A stretch of DNA of 64,000 nt, taken from positions 55,312,444 through 55,376,443 of the forward strand of contig NW_026623067.1 of the NCBI RefSeq assembly GCF_023065955.2, read 5' to 3'. Of this stretch, positions 1 through 12,239 are shown piece by piece. The notes under the pieces were generated by a model that did no database searches, had not been told where the DNA came from, and saw only the letters and a list, made by a program, of their open reading frames with translations. Made by a program: the position numbers and the translations under genes. The stretch's first letter is position 1; each line of letters starts with the position of its first letter. Source of the DNA: Ursus arctos. Taxonomy: Eukaryota; Chordata; Mammalia; Carnivora; Ursidae.

Positions 1-125
1 GCAAGTCCCCGGAGGTGAGGGAGTGAGTGGAGGAGGCCGATCTGATGCCTAAGTACTTAACCACTGCGCTATGCCCTGCACACAATAGTCACTCAATAAA
101 TATTTGCTCATCAATTAATTGTTGA
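1..125. repeat. MIR-like fragments (uncertain)
   Basis: The stretch ttaaccactgcgctatgc (about 57-74) looks like the reverse complement of a tRNA-derived SINE or MIR head. The following actcaataaatatttgct resembles the 3' end of MIR in plus orientation. Both pieces are short and cut by the window edge, so family and orientation are tentative. Confidence 0.35.
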
Positions 126-130
126 TTTTC

Positions 131-1997
131 CCACCCCTCCTCTGACCCAGTCCTGCGTCCACTACCTTCTCAAAGAAAGCCGGCTTGGGAAAGTGATCAA
201 ACATCTTCATTATGCTGACCTCCTCGGGAGAAAAGGGTTCCAAAAATAGTTGAAACTGTTATTTTGATTCTGTATTTCATCACTATGGTTTGTGATCCCA
301 CTCTGAAATTCTTCATTGCCAGAACCCTTAGATATATAGCCTGTTGCAAAGTTGTTATTTTTGCTATCAGGAGGCTGGGGATGTTTCTATTTGAAACATT
401 GTCTATTTACATTCCTTAGCCCAAAATAGTCTGAAGTGTCAGTATTATGTCTTCGTGTTTCTAATGGAATTTTATGATGTTACAGCAATCATCACAAGTC
501 CCCATGAGGTATTTTTGCCTTCTCCAGCTTACGGGAAAGCGTATTATGATAATGACTAAGGTCATATTTATGAAGGGATGCCAATATATTCCTCCCCAAA
601 ATGGAAGGGAGATAGGGCGGGTACGGAATTACGTTGCTGACAACGCATGGGAATCAGCTACCCGCATGAGAGCCATGGTTCTCACGGCTCCCGCGTTGTG
701 GTATCAGGGATCAGCCCACTCCTTCTGGTTTTATCCTGGCCCCGAAAAGAAACTCATGCCTTCAAGGCCATTCCTGTGGGATGGCAGGACCCAGGACGTT
801 ACACTAATGAGCTCCTTCATTTTCTCCTAACATTATTACTGACATAAATTCTAGTTACAGCAAATAATATCAAGGACCATCCGCGGGGGGAAATGTCATA
901 TGAACTCATCCTGACGGGGTGTGAAGGGCAGGGGGGGAGGCTTGCTGCCGATCACAGGCACACCTCAGCTCTGTTTGCCCGCTATCTGCATGCTCATGAT
1001 ATTACCAAAAAAGCCAAGAAAAAGGTACAGATGGATTTATTTGTTTCTGGGTTCGTTTTTAAAGCAAACACATCAGAACTTGTACATTTATATCACTGTG
1101 CTCTTAGAAGTAGTCCTATTAGGAAGTTGGGCACTCAGTCCTGAAATCTTGACACTGCTTACACATCTGTGACTTATTTTTTGGACCTGCTTTCAGGACA
1201 GGATATCACAATTTATCACATGCACTGGGGCACTTCAAGAGTGACAGTGGGTATGATTAATAATTTGGTTGGAATAACCAACAAAAATCCAGCCTTGGGC
1301 AACTAGGATGGATGGTCGCTTTGCTCCAGAGCCGCATAGGAAAATCAATTTTAGTCATTGTTTGACCAAAATCTTCTAACGCAGCCGATTTTTTTTTTTT
1401 TACAAGACTCGACTTTGATTATCTACAGAAGTAAGCCTTTCCCCAAAAGATAAAGATTTCCCTTCTGTGATGCTAGTCAAAAGAACGTGCTTCTGGTAGC
1501 ATCTTTGTAATACAACAACTCTAAAGGGGAAAAGCTCTCTGGACGCAGAGGCCTTATGTAAATCGTACATACTCACGCGTTCTGCTTGAGCCCCCTCGGT
1601 CAGGACCAGAGTCTCCTGAGCTCGCTGGTGTAGTGGATACTGACCACACTTGCAGTGAAGAGGCTTTGGACACTGAGAGGATGTGTTTGCAGAGGAGTAG
1701 AAGAGGAAAGGGCTAGTAGGAGCCTACAATTACAATCAGTCTTTTTCCCTGTATTCCTTGTCACACCCAGTCTTCTAGTTGGCAACCTGCAAATCTCCAT
1801 TGTAGTCTCTCAATCTTTGACTTTGATCACTTCCTTGAAACATACTTTCTATACGAGCACATTAAATCCAAATGTAGTGTTAGGCCCTGTATCAAAGGGA
1901 GGTAGGGCGTTCTCAGTAGAACATTTACAGGAACAAACTCTGATTGTCAGATGGCTAGATGTTGTATTCTGATATCCATGACCCCACTTTTAAAAAG
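131..1997. other. Unassigned sequence, no gene seen
   Basis: I recognise no repeat or exon here. A frame of 118 codons at 474-830 and one of 105 codons at 1655-1972 exist, but neither resembles a known protein or shows flanking splice signals I would trust. There is a short poly-T near 1390. Confidence 0.5.
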
Positions 1998-2093
1998 AAA
2001 AGAACTCATCATTGAACACTACATCAGAAACTAGTGATGTATTACATGTTGGCTAATTGAATTTAAAAAAAAAAGAAAAAAGAAAAGAATTCA
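1998..2093 (+). mobile_element. Very short L1 3' end with TSD
   Basis: The insert at 2009-2082 ends with the LINE-1 tail pattern gttggctaattgaattt followed by an A-rich tail. Near-identical 11-bp sequences, aaaagaactca (1998-2008) and aaaagaattca (2083-2093), flank it and read as the target-site duplication. Only about 74 bp of the L1 3' UTR and tail were copied, an extreme 5' truncation. Confidence 0.75.
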
Positions 2094-2464
2094 AAGTCGT
2101 TGAAAATTATTTCATTAAATAGCATTTTCATTAGAATTTTTGTAACGATTAACTGCCATTGACTTCTATAGACTTATTAAAATAATCTATATGTGTCATT
2201 GCTATAGAATTTCCTTTGTTTTTAATGGCCTGAGAGCCTAGCACAAAGCGAGGCCCAGAGAAATGACTTACAAGTGATCTAGGAATCTCCAGTAAACTCA
2301 ACTCACTTTCCCATCCCCCTCATTTCTAACCAACCGACCTGCTGTGACCTGAAGCTCTGGCCATTGTTGTCTGAAGGATGAAATTTACAGGGTGACGGAT
2401 CCCACCTCACACCAGGGAAAAGCCTGGCTGCTATTTATATGCCCACAAACCTATGTAGGGGACA
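2094..2464. other. Unassigned AT-rich sequence
   Basis: Nothing recognisable as a gene or named repeat. Confidence 0.45.
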
Positions 2465-2680
2465 ATGCTCATAGAGCACTTACAATGAACTGGACACTCC
2501 TTTAAGTGCTTTTAAAATATTTGATTTTCCGAATCATCGCAGGATATAGGTGATATTATTATCCCCACTTTATAGGTTAAAAAACTAAGGTGTAGAGTTT
2601 AAGAAATTTGTCCAGGGTCACATAGCTGGTGTCAGGCAGTGTATTTCTAAAACCCATATTCTTATGCATTACAATGGAAT
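2465..2680 (-). repeat. MIR SINE
   Basis: The order of landmarks matches the reverse complement of MIR: a tagagcacttac-like start, then ttattatccccactttatagg, then an aaactaaggtgtagag-like segment, then gtccagggtcacatagct. Ancient tRNA-derived SINE shared by all mammals, heavily diverged, with no coding capacity. Confidence 0.85.
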
Positions 2681-4610
2681 CGACTATAATTTTGTTTGCT
2701 GTCCCTCATAATTAGAGCCTGAGATAAGGGCTTGCATGCAAACCATTCCTTTGGGAGATGATCCCAGGTAACAGAAAAGAAAGAATGGATTGGAGGAGTG
2801 AGGTAGGAAAGGAAGAGGAGCAAGAGAAGAGAGCTTCTTCCAGAGACTTCTGAGAATTGTGCAGAAAGCCCCCCAGAATCATCCACCTGGAGGATGGGCA
2901 GGCAATGCGAATGACCCAAGGTCCACCCGCCTTGATTGAGGGTTGCCCCCAAGGCTGAAACACTATTCTACTGCTGGGTTGCACTGGCAGAGTGGGTGGC
3001 CTGGGAGACACTCATGTGCAGATGTGGAAATCTGTGGGGCACCCAGGAGAGGAGAGACACCATCCGCTCAAAGTGAGTCGGGTGATGGCTGAACTCAGAG
3101 ATGGGCCAGGGTGATGGGACAGCACTCCAGCAATGTCTAATGCTTACTACAGATTGCTTCTAGAAGCAGTGGCATGCCAGGGTGAAGTGGGGAATGTTGC
3201 AGAGAAAATCTGAGCATGAAGGCTAGATAATCCCTTCACATATGAAATTCTAAATTCTCTAAGTTCGTACTTGGCAACCAATAAATGTGTTAGGTTGGCA
3301 ACATTATAATTATCAAGAGAAATGAGAAGTATAATTTAATAAAATACTGTCAATGGCATCCAACTGCTTTTCGTCCAAGTCAGGTACTATTTAGACATGA
3401 TCCCAAGATGGGGAAACAGATCCTTTTGAAGTATGTGTTCACATATTCTGGCTTCGGTCAGCTGTGGGGAAAAGTGCTTGAAGACTCTCCATCAGAGGCC
3501 ATTGTGACTAAGAAAACAAGTTTCCCAATCTTCTAATGATAATTTCTGGGTCAGTAATACACACGTATACACAGGAATTTACATATATGTTTCCTCGCTA
3601 AGTAAAATCTGTAGGGTAACAATGGGTTTTTTGAAAACTTGAACCTGGCTTCTTGCACTCAATAAAATGCCATCCCTCCTCTGGATCTTGCTGACTTCCC
3701 AAGTTAGTACCAGAAGGACGGTTGTTGAAAACTCAGCTTTACCCACTGACTCACAGCTGTGGTCAAGGTTGAAGCAATTCTGACTCTGCTGCCTCCAGGC
3801 CACTGGCCATTTCTAAGTTAGAAGGTTCCACTTGGTCAATTCAGGATGCTTTCTGAGGAATCATGTGTTTGGATTGTGGGGGCTGGGGGTCAGCTCAGGT
3901 CACATCAAAGTGTGGTTCAGCCCAGCCAAGGCAGCTGGTCAGGATTTGACGCTGTTGGTTAAAGCGTGGAGCAGAGGTCAGCTCTGTTGGTTTGACCCTT
4001 CGGTGGACCTGCTGGCTCGGTACAATCCCATGGCCACAGAGTGTAACCTCATTTCTAACAGTCACCTCCTATAAGCCTCCTTCCTGGCTCCTACAAGGAA
4101 CAAAAGAGAGACTGTGGGTGGGTCTCTGCACATTCATCGTTTCTACCTCAAAACCTCTAGTCACTTTCCCAAAGGCCTAAACTATCAGGAAACATGTGAA
4201 GGCAAAACAATGCCTAGAAAAAATATTATAGTAGAACAAAGGCAGCACCATTTTCTGTCCATTGTTTTTGTAAGTTGAGATCATCAACATTCACTTTCCC
4301 TTTGTTTCATTTTCGATCACTGGTGAATTCTTCCCTTTAGTGATTTGATGATGATGTTGTCTCCCTGCTCCCGACTATTAACACACACTTCCTTCTCGGG
4401 AAATGGAAAAGAGGGAAGTAATTATACTTCAACAGGGGACATGTGTATGGAATACAGAAGAATTATACTCTCTAAGGGCAGCAAATTGTGTTGAGGGCCC
4501 CACTCCGATATCCAGGAGTCTTGCTTTCTATGAGAAGGGTAATTCCATGTTGCCATATGAGTCAGCCAGAAGAAAGGGGTTGGAAGGACTCTTGCCCCTG
4601 CAAAGGACAG
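2681..4610. other. Unassigned sequence, no gene seen
   Basis: About 1.9 kb without a repeat or exon I can name. Open frames of 96-99 codons on the minus strand (2662-3011) overlap each other in different phases and look like chance. Confidence 0.45.
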
Positions 4611-5290
4611 AAACACAATTCAAATTAGCTTAAGCGAAAATGGAAATGTCTTTCTCACACTGCTGAGAGATTCAAAGAGTCAAGCATTGTGCCCAAATGT
4701 ATCCAAGAATGCATATGAGGTCGACAAGATTCTTTTTCTTCATCTCGTGGCTCTGCTTGCCTCTGAGTGGCTTCCTTTTCAGATAGGTCCTCTCTTCATG
4801 ATGGCAGGATGGCAGTTGGAAGTTCCAAGCTTAAGATGTCTCAAAATGCGCTTGCAGTCTAGAGAAAGAGAGAGGCAGGGCCTTTCCTGGGAGTTCTGGG
4901 CTGGTCCATCAGTCAGCAGCTTGGGCTGGTTATGCTGTGTTAACAGTCGATCTCAAATCTGAGGCTAAACACCCAAGTTCCTGCTCACATTACACGTCTG
5001 ACATGTGTCATTGATCCTCGGGTGCTTAGGATGGTGGACGTCCCCCCATTTTGTAGCTGCACTGTCTGGAACTTAAATTTTCCTTTACTGCTGCAGCAGA
5101 AGGAGAAAACTAGAGAATTAGCCATGGGTTTTCACTGCTTCAGCCCAGAAGTGACAAACAGTACTTCCTCTTCGGTCAGCGCGATCCTAATGGCCCTGCC
5201 TAACTGCAAGGCAACTAGGAATGTGAGGGAGGATTTAGAATGTTTGATGAATATTGCCATCTGGTCGTATGCCCATCTTTAGGTCAGGAC
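4611..5290 (-). repeat. Degenerate ancient interspersed repeat(s), possibly LTR-type
   Basis: Segments such as aattagcttaagcgaaaatgg followed by ctcgtggctctgcttgcctctg, and later cagcccagaagtgacaaac, recall the antisense of long mammalian-wide repeats with LTR-like organisation. I cannot name the family and the boundaries are guesses. Confidence 0.35.
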
Positions 5291-5717
5291 TGCGGCCAGG
5301 GGATGACATACTCCCACCACTGTGCCCAGGCCATATGTCAGCCCAGGAGCTGGTAGAGGAAACTCAACATGAGCTTTTTCTGAGATCCAGCAGCCCCAGG
5401 CCAAGGTCAAGTGTTGACACTCTGCCTGGAGCAGATCTTAGCAACCAGAAAGCATAGCTTCAGCCAAGTTTCCCCAAAGTGAAATTTCCATCCAAGGTGG
5501 AGTTTGGTGAACTCCACAGGACACAGAGCTTGTGTCAGTTGAAAGGGAGAAGATGTTGGGATTCCTGGTAGTTGATTCAGACCGCATGCCTGGGAAGGCT
5601 GCCAAGGGAGGTTGATCACAAACATTTACCAGTGGCCAGGAACAGACAGTTCAGTGGGCGAGACAGGCCTGCTTTTAGCAGTGGTCCGAACATCCTCTAC
5701 TTTGTGGAAAAAAGTGA
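5291..5717. other. Unassigned sequence
   Basis: No named repeat or exon recognised between the degenerate repeat and the MLT1 LTR. Confidence 0.4.
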
Positions 5718-5722
5718 CAGTG

Positions 5723-6214
5723 TGTGGTAGGCAGAATAATGGTCCCCAACGGTGTCCACAACCTAATCCCCAAGAACTGTGACTATGTTAGGTTTCATGG
5801 TGAAGAGGAATGAAGGTTGCAGATGGAATTGGGTTTGCTGATCATCTGATTTTGAGATGAGGAGATTATCCTGGACTATGCAGGTAGGCTCGATATAATC
5901 ACAGAAGGCCAAAGAGAGGCCAAAGAGAGAAGCAGAGTGGTGGCAGTGTGAGATCTTGCTGCCTTTGAAGATGAAGGACAAAGACCATGAGCCAAACAAT
6001 GAGAGTGGATAGCCTCTAGAAGCTTGAAAAAGCAAGGAACCAGATTCTTCTCTAGGACCCCCAAAAGGAAGGCAACTCTTTCCAACATTGATTTTAGTCC
6101 AGTGAGACCTCTGTGAGACTTTCAATCTCCAGAACTATAAAATAATAAATCTGGGCTGTTTTAAGCCACTAAGTTTGTTTCAATTTGTCACAGCAGTAAT
6201 GGGAAACTACCATA
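5723..6214 (+). mobile_element. MLT1-type MaLR LTR
   Basis: The element opens with tgtggtaggcagaataatgg and closes with a block containing aataaatctgggctgttttaagccactaagtttg and an agcagtaatgggaaacta-like end. These are the hallmark start and end of MLT1 LTRs (ERVL-MaLR class). Internal blocks such as gagattatcctggac fit the same family. The flanks cagtg (5718-5722) and ctgtg (6215-6219) may be the decayed 5-bp target duplication. It is a solitary LTR with no internal retroviral sequence. Confidence 0.88.
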
Positions 6215-6219
6215 CTGTG

Positions 6220-7496
6220 GCCTGAGCTTTCCACAGTCTCTACCCCGAAAGTGCTTCGGATAGAGGGGTCTTGATATGATTAGGCTCTCAGGACAAGGGC
6301 AGATTGGTAGAAATCTCCCAGGCTGACCCCAGGAGATGAAAGGGACCACAGGCTGGACAAGGAGGGTAGATACTCATGGTTCCTATAATCGGGAAGTAGA
6401 CCAAAACCAAAGAAGGTATAAGAACGAGGTCCTTCGTGGCCTGCTGTGTGCTTCCTGGGGTTTGGCATTCCAGAGTTTGGCTGTCATTTGACTGCCATTT
6501 TCACCTGAAATATTGCTATCAAATTAGAACATACTAAAAGCAAACTAAAACACAAACAAACCACTGGATATCTTCCCACCAAGACAAGGCAGATGGAGAA
6601 TTGTGAGAACTCAGATCTGACAAACCAAGAAGCCAGGACCAAACCCAAAGACCTAGGAGTAACTGAGCCCAAGCCGAGAGTCACAGACATGGCCTGACCT
6701 TTAGAAATGTCATTTTGTTAATAATGCTCACAGGAGTTGACCCTCACGGTGTGGTCTATATCATGGTCAGACGGGAGAAGACAATAGTGATGTATGGACA
6801 GCTGATAAGCCTATACACACGCCCATGCATGGCCATGTCCACACGCATACGGATAGACAGTTACAATTTTTTAGTTGCTCCAACTACCTTGTCTGCTGAG
6901 AAGAATGAAGAATCAAATGGATTTCCCCCTCCCACTTTTGAGAATTGCCCCTGTGCCCAGGTAGACTACAAACAGGGCCAGAGGAATGAGGCTTCAATAG
7001 CTGGTAATGGGGGGCAGGACTCATCGTTGCTCTCAGGGGAATAACAAGTGGGTGCTTGATCATTTCACAGAAGCTGGGTGACCTTCATGCTATGGGCTAA
7101 TGGTGCCAGTCTGGTTCTTAGGCAAGCACGTGTTCACATTAAGCTTGAACTTGAGTGCCTGTTTATTAGTTCCCGGCATCTAAGTCATCCAGAGCAGACA
7201 AACCAGTCCGACACGCGGATTGCATTAGCACCCTCATGGCAGTTACCCTTACACAGCAAAGGGAGGGAATCAACCTACTTATAGATGCCAAAGTATTTTC
7301 AGTGCCCCTTCCAGAAACAGCTCCACTTCAGGAGGGCAGAGGCTGACAACTGCTGAGATGGTTGGCCACCCCTGCCAAGTACCCACTGTACCTGGTTTTG
7401 GGGCGTGACAAGGCTTCATGACTCCAGGACTTCTGTGACCAGATCTTGCCAAGTAGACATTTGCAAACGGAATGCGTGAGATAGAGGAAACCCCAC
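6220..7496. other. Unassigned sequence, no gene seen
   Basis: A 109-codon frame at 6715-7044 is the longest and resembles nothing I know. No repeat was recognised. Confidence 0.45.
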
Positions 7497-7655
7497 GTCT
7501 ACTGAGCACTGATTTGCCAGGTGCACATCTATAGTCTAATGTCATCACCGCAGCAATACTCTGAAGCTGCTGTTGTTCTTAGAGCTCGGAAAAGCAGCCT
7601 ACTAAGGTTAAGTTGCCCAAATTGTACACTGAGCAAGTAGCAGAGCCCATACAGA
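7497..7655 (-). repeat. MIR SINE
   Basis: Antisense MIR pattern: ctactgagcactgatttgccagg, a gap with cagcaatactctgaagc, then aaggttaagttgcccaaa and gagcaagtagcagagccc. Diverged. Confidence 0.75.
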
Positions 7656-7697
7656 TCTCCTTGGGTCATCTTTGCTATATACCAAAGTCTCCTTTTT

Positions 7698-7993
7698 AAA
7701 AAACCCCACTCGAAGGGAGGAAAGAAGGAATGGGAAGTAATCAGAGGGGGAGACAAACCATGAGAGACTCTTAACTATGGGAAAGAAACTAAGGGTTGCT
7801 GGAGGGGAGGGGGTCGAGGGAGGAGTAAGTGGGTGACGGGCATTAAGGAGGGCATGTGATGTGATGAGCACTGGGTGTTATACGCAACTAATGAATTACT
7901 GGACTCTACCTCTGAAACTGATAATGTTCTGTATGTGGCTAATTGAATCTAAATTTAAAAAAATTTTAAAAACTAAAACAAAAAACCCCACTC
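7698..7993 (+). mobile_element. 5'-truncated L1 3' end with perfect TSD
   Basis: The insert at 7712-7979 is carnivore L1 3' UTR: gagactcttaactatggg, then gtgatgagcactgggtgt, then gtggctaattgaatct and an A-rich tail. A 14-bp direct repeat, aaaaaaccccactc, sits exactly at 7698-7711 and 7980-7993 and is the target-site duplication. No ORF2 sequence was carried. Confidence 0.9.
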
Positions 7994-8189
7994 CTCTTGC
8001 TTATTTTCTGTATGATTTGAATAGACTTTCTTTCCATCTCGGGAATACAATTTTCTAGTAACTGAATATGCAAGATGATAGAGTAAAAAAAAAGGGGTAG
8101 AGTATATATTTTCATTGGCCACTTCAAGGATGAGTGACATAAATTCTAGTGTGGTCATTTAGCAGGGGCTCTGAACTCAGTTTCGGAAG

Positions 8190-8385
8190 TCTGGTGTGTC
8201 AGGGTCAGCTCTTCTCTTCATCAATTATGAGGGTAAACCATTTAATCTTGCTAATCCTTAAGACGGCCATTTGTAAAATAAAAATACTACCTACTATACA
8301 TCACAGGATTGTTATGAGGATCCAGTGGAATAATAGATGCAACATTTCCATTTATTTATAAAGTGTTTTGAGCTCACAGCAGCAG
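8190..8385 (+). repeat. MIR SINE
   Basis: Sense MIR: aaccatttaatcttgctaat, then ggccatttgtaaaataaa, then actatacatcacaggattgttatgagg, then a gtgttttgagctcac-like end. Confidence 0.75.
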
Positions 8386-8504
8386 GAATATACCAGTTAA
8401 AACTCTGTATTGTTATTTTCAAACCCGGAATGACCAGAAGTCTACACCTTTCATACAATTAGGTTCATCTTCGGATACTCCATTAACTTCGGAAATGAGT
8501 TCTA

Positions 8505-8725
8505 GAGTAGTTATCATAATATTAGCTACATTTATTGAGAGCCTCCCTGCATACATTATTTCTAATCCCCACAGCTTGCTCTTTCAAGCAGATATTATTG
8601 TCCATAATTATAACTTGAAAAATGAGGACCCGGAGGTTAAGTAACTCACTCAAGTGACGGAAGCAGGGTGGGAATTCAGGTATGTCTCATCCAAAATCTA
8701 TGTTCTGTGCCTTGAGTTTTTTAGG
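8505..8725 (-). repeat. MIR SINE
   Basis: Antisense MIR: ttagctacatttattgagagc, cagatattattgtcc, aaaaatgaggacccggagg, gttaagtaactcactcaagtga, then a decayed tRNA-derived end near 8700. It lies about 120 bp from a sense MIR at 8190-8385, giving an inverted pair. Confidence 0.8.
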
Positions 8726-9119
8726 AAAGACATACCATGATGTCATAATTTGTTATATAATTTTTATTTATAAATTTACTTATCTATATAGAACAAATAT
8801 CTAGCCTGGGGGGTCTGTCCTAAAGAGTCTGCACCAGTTCCTGATTCCTGCTGTATTTTTCTGCTGATCCTTCGTCCCTGCTCTCTCCCTTTTTACACTT
8901 GGATACACAGACGAATGTTCTGGACAAGATAAAACAGGTCAGATCCTGCCAAAACCAATATATCCAGGATATGAGGTGACCCTTGCCCTGGTTGGCCCTG
9001 GTGAGGGGTTGCCTGTGCTCCCCAAGGTCAGGTCGGTGTGTAGGGCAAAGGGCAAATTTCATGGTAGACAAGCAGGCTCATTCATTCCTGCACATAAATG
9101 TTCCCACTCCCCCTTCACC
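8726..9119. other. Unassigned sequence
   Basis: AT-rich at 8745-8800, otherwise unremarkable. The frames present are short and unsupported. Confidence 0.4.
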
Positions 9120-9245
9120 CTTCTGGATTTCCTACTTAGCTTTTATTTTAGTTTATTTTAGTTTTTTATATTTATATTACATATATTTATATTTTATATT
9201 TATATTACATATATAAATATTTTATATTTATATTTAGTTTTTTAA
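9120..9245. repeat. AT-rich low-complexity tract
   Basis: Repeated units of the type ttttattttag, tatatttatat and ttacatatat run through this stretch. It is simple sequence without coding content. Confidence 0.75.
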
Positions 9246-9339
9246 TCAAACATCCAGGATGGAAATGTAGGGTCAGTGGGGGATGGAATGTCTTCAGGCA
9301 GAAAGAAGCCCCACTGAGCCACCTTGCTCCCCAATCCCA

Positions 9340-9575
9340 GACCTGTTCGACTTTGGTGGACAAGAGCACAGCATAGCGGAAGGAAGACAGATGGGTTGTG
9401 GTCTGTGCTTGGATACATATTCCGAGAGTCATTTTAATGTTGGTTACACAAATGTCTCAACCTCTCTGGATTTCAGTTTTATCATCTCTAATGGGGAATA
9501 ACTCACAGAGTTACTGTGAGGGTTAGCTGACTCGTGTGAGAGACAACAGGGTAACCAAAACAGAGAAAGTACTTC
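9340..9575 (+). repeat. MIR SINE
   Basis: Sense MIR: aatgtctcaacctctctgg, then tttcagttttatcatctctaatgggg, then cacagagttactgtgagggttagc. The 5' half is poorly preserved. Confidence 0.75.
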
Positions 9576-9819
9576 TTAAATTGGTTGGGTGAAGGAGAAG
9601 GTGAGTAAATTCTCACCTCAACTGGAGAAGGCCTGGTGTGTCCCACACACTGTGACTCTGGGATAGACCCGAAATATCATATTCCCATAGAACAGTCCTG
9701 GTATGACCCAGAAATGCCTTCCTTGATCGCCTGCCAAGGTCTGACCAAACTGGGTATGACTCAGACTTGAGGTTCCCCCAGGAATGGTCCCCACTGCCCT
9801 CCATGAGATCTCTGTTGAA

Positions 9820-9985
9820 TTCAGTGTTTTCTCAAACTGTTGCAGGTGAGTCACATCACCTTGAGTGCCTTTCAAAATGCATATGCTTGGGCTCCACCCA
9901 GATCTACAGACCCAGCACCTCTTAGCTGGGTGAGGTGGGAATTTGCATCCTTGATCCTCTCTTGGTCCAGAGCCTGATAGAATTA
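9820..9985 (+). mobile_element. hAT-Charlie MITE, MER5/MER3-like
   Basis: The order gttttctcaaactg, cacatcaccttgagtgcctttcaaaatgc, gcttgggctccaccc, gaatttgcatccttga, then a tggtcc end matches non-autonomous hAT-Charlie elements of the MER5/MER3 group. There is no transposase sequence. Confidence 0.65.
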
Positions 9986-10794
9986 ACCAAGTTTAGACTG
10001 GGCGAGAGGAGTGAAGAAATGAGACTCCAGGGAGGTTGTAGAGCTGAACCTTCCTCTGAGAGCCTTCTCCACTGAATTCCCAAGGGTAGAATGAACAGCC
10101 CATGCCCTGCAAGTTTCTTCGTTCCACCAAAGAGAAAAGACTTGTTGACAGAGAGAAGAGTTTTCCAGGCTTTTCTTTAATACCCAGGCTTTCCCCTGGG
10201 TTTTTCTAATAATTATAATTGTATAAGAAGCTCCGGTAGGAGCTGGAGCAACGAAGAAGATTAAAACGGTCCCTATCTGGAATGCTTACATACAGGTGAT
10301 TCATTGGCAAGACAAGTAGCCCTTAATGAAATAATTTAGGAGAGCATAGATTATGACAAAATTGTGGCTGGTTAAAAATGGCTCCAGTGCAAGGTATCAC
10401 GCAGTCTGTCTTGTACGGCTCATTCCCTGCACACCAGGAACTCTGCTGCTTTATCCTTTCAGCAAGGGATGTGACTAAGCCAAGATGAAGTCCTTAGGGG
10501 ACCAGGGGTATGTTTGGGGGAAGGATGCACTGTCAAAAGTCATGAACTTTGCACTAGAGGACTGCGCGCCCTTTGGAGAATGAGGGACCATGGAAGGAAG
10601 AGGAAAGGGCACAGGGTTTGGCTCCTGTTCAAGCAGATGCACACACTCGGGACTGTTCTAGAACAAGAGTAAAGGTTCTGACAAGAGGCATTCATTTTTC
10701 CTTTCCTTCCTGACTCCAGAGGGTCTGACGCGGCTCTGGGCATTGTCTAGAGGAGAAAAAACCCCAATGCTTCTGCTTAATCCCAAAGCCATGT
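9986..10794. other. Unassigned sequence, no gene seen
   Basis: No repeat or exon recognised. Confidence 0.4.
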
Positions 10795-10960
10795 CTAGAC
10801 ACCTATTTCATTTTGAAAAATTATCTTAACGTCTCTGAGGTTCATTTTTTTAATCTACAAAATGCAGAAAATACATTTTTACCTCACAGGTCGGTTGTCA
10901 CAGATAGTATAATTTATATGAAAGTGCTCCATAAACTCCAATATGCCAGCCATGTGGTTT
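10795..10960 (+). repeat. MIR SINE
   Basis: Sense MIR with landmarks ttatcttaacgtctctgagg, then ttaatctacaaaatgcag, then ttacctcacaggtcggttgtc, then aagtgctccataaactcc. Confidence 0.7.
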
Positions 10961-12239
10961 TTTTAAATGCACAACTCCTGTTTCACATCAGATAATAAAA
11001 ATTTGAGGTGTAACTTTTGTTACTTCTCACCACTCCTAAAAGAGTGTCATACCCATAGCAGATCCATGGAATATGTTAGAAGCCGGCACGGATAATTCTC
11101 TCATATGCTATCCCCCTCAACAAGCCAAAGAAACAGTTCTGCTCTGTTACATTCTAGGCTAGGAGGTTGGTGTCGTAGGAGTACTTTACAGAGAAGTAAA
11201 CATTTCAGAAGACCTGACATCATTAAAATCCATCCTTCATTGTCTACTCTTAGTTTCTTCAGTCATCAGGAACCTTGGAAGAAATGGGTCTGTGAATCAG
11301 AATGGTCAGGGAAAGGCAAAGAAGCAGGAGTGGGGGGAGGGCCATGAGTGGGGGACACTTTGCCACTAGTGGCACTTTCAGCTAAAAAAGCTTTCAAGGC
11401 CTCTGCTCCTGACAGAGCCCCGGAACCTGGGACATGGCGTCAACCCAGTGGTGCTTGGAGTAACTATGACCCCTCATTCACTGGGCCAAACAGCCAAGTC
11501 TCCCAGAGGAATGCATCCCTACCTGGCTCCAGAGAACCCCATCCCCACCACTCATACTCTGCAATGTCCAGGACTTAGGCCAGAGGGGGTTGGGGCCTCT
11601 GACCACCCTGCCATGGTTCTCGCGCCCTCAGGAAGCCCCCGCCCCAGGGTGCAGCATAGTTCATCCTGCCTCCTGACTGACAGGTCCGAACTGCTCCTGC
11701 CTCAGATCCGGAATGTCCTCGAGAAAAACCTTGCAGGGGGGTTTGCCCAAGCTAGGCAGAGACTGGCTGCCTGACTAGAGCTCCAGCTAACTGTTGGCAG
11801 CCGTGGAGGCTGATGAGTCACCAGAGAAGTTTCTAACCTCTTCTTACATCCTGAGAACGGCAGTGGTTACTCATTCGCACCGGCACACCTCTACTTGGGG
11901 CAGGTCTTTTTGGGGTGGGGGTTTCCTGTAGTGTGCCTTAACTGCTCCGTCTCCCTCGAGGTCCCCTCTGCTCGCATTTGGCACCTTGGGCCTGCCCAGT
12001 CGCCTTGGCAACACTAGCTGCTCCCACCATCAGAAAGGGTGGGACTCCCCACACAAGGCTTACTTCATCACTTTCTTTTTCAAGTTGCTCAGATTCTCAT
12101 CAACTGAGATAGTATAATTAAATGCGGGCTGCTTGGCCTCAGGCCTGGGGCGGGAAAGAGGCCACATCGTGGATAGTTCCATTTCCTTTCCCCTTTGTTG
12201 AGGTCACGGGGTTGGCAAACTCCAAAGGCACATGTGGTT
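10961..12239. other. Unassigned sequence, GC rising toward the CpG island
   Basis: From about 11350 onward GC content climbs, and frames of 76-108 codons appear (11348-11774), as expected in GC-rich non-coding DNA. No exon is supported. Confidence 0.4.

Noticed and set aside
3285..3320. Mariner terminal repeat (tgttaggttggcaac)
   Set aside because: Only about a dozen bases resemble the mariner end, and no opposite end or internal match follows.
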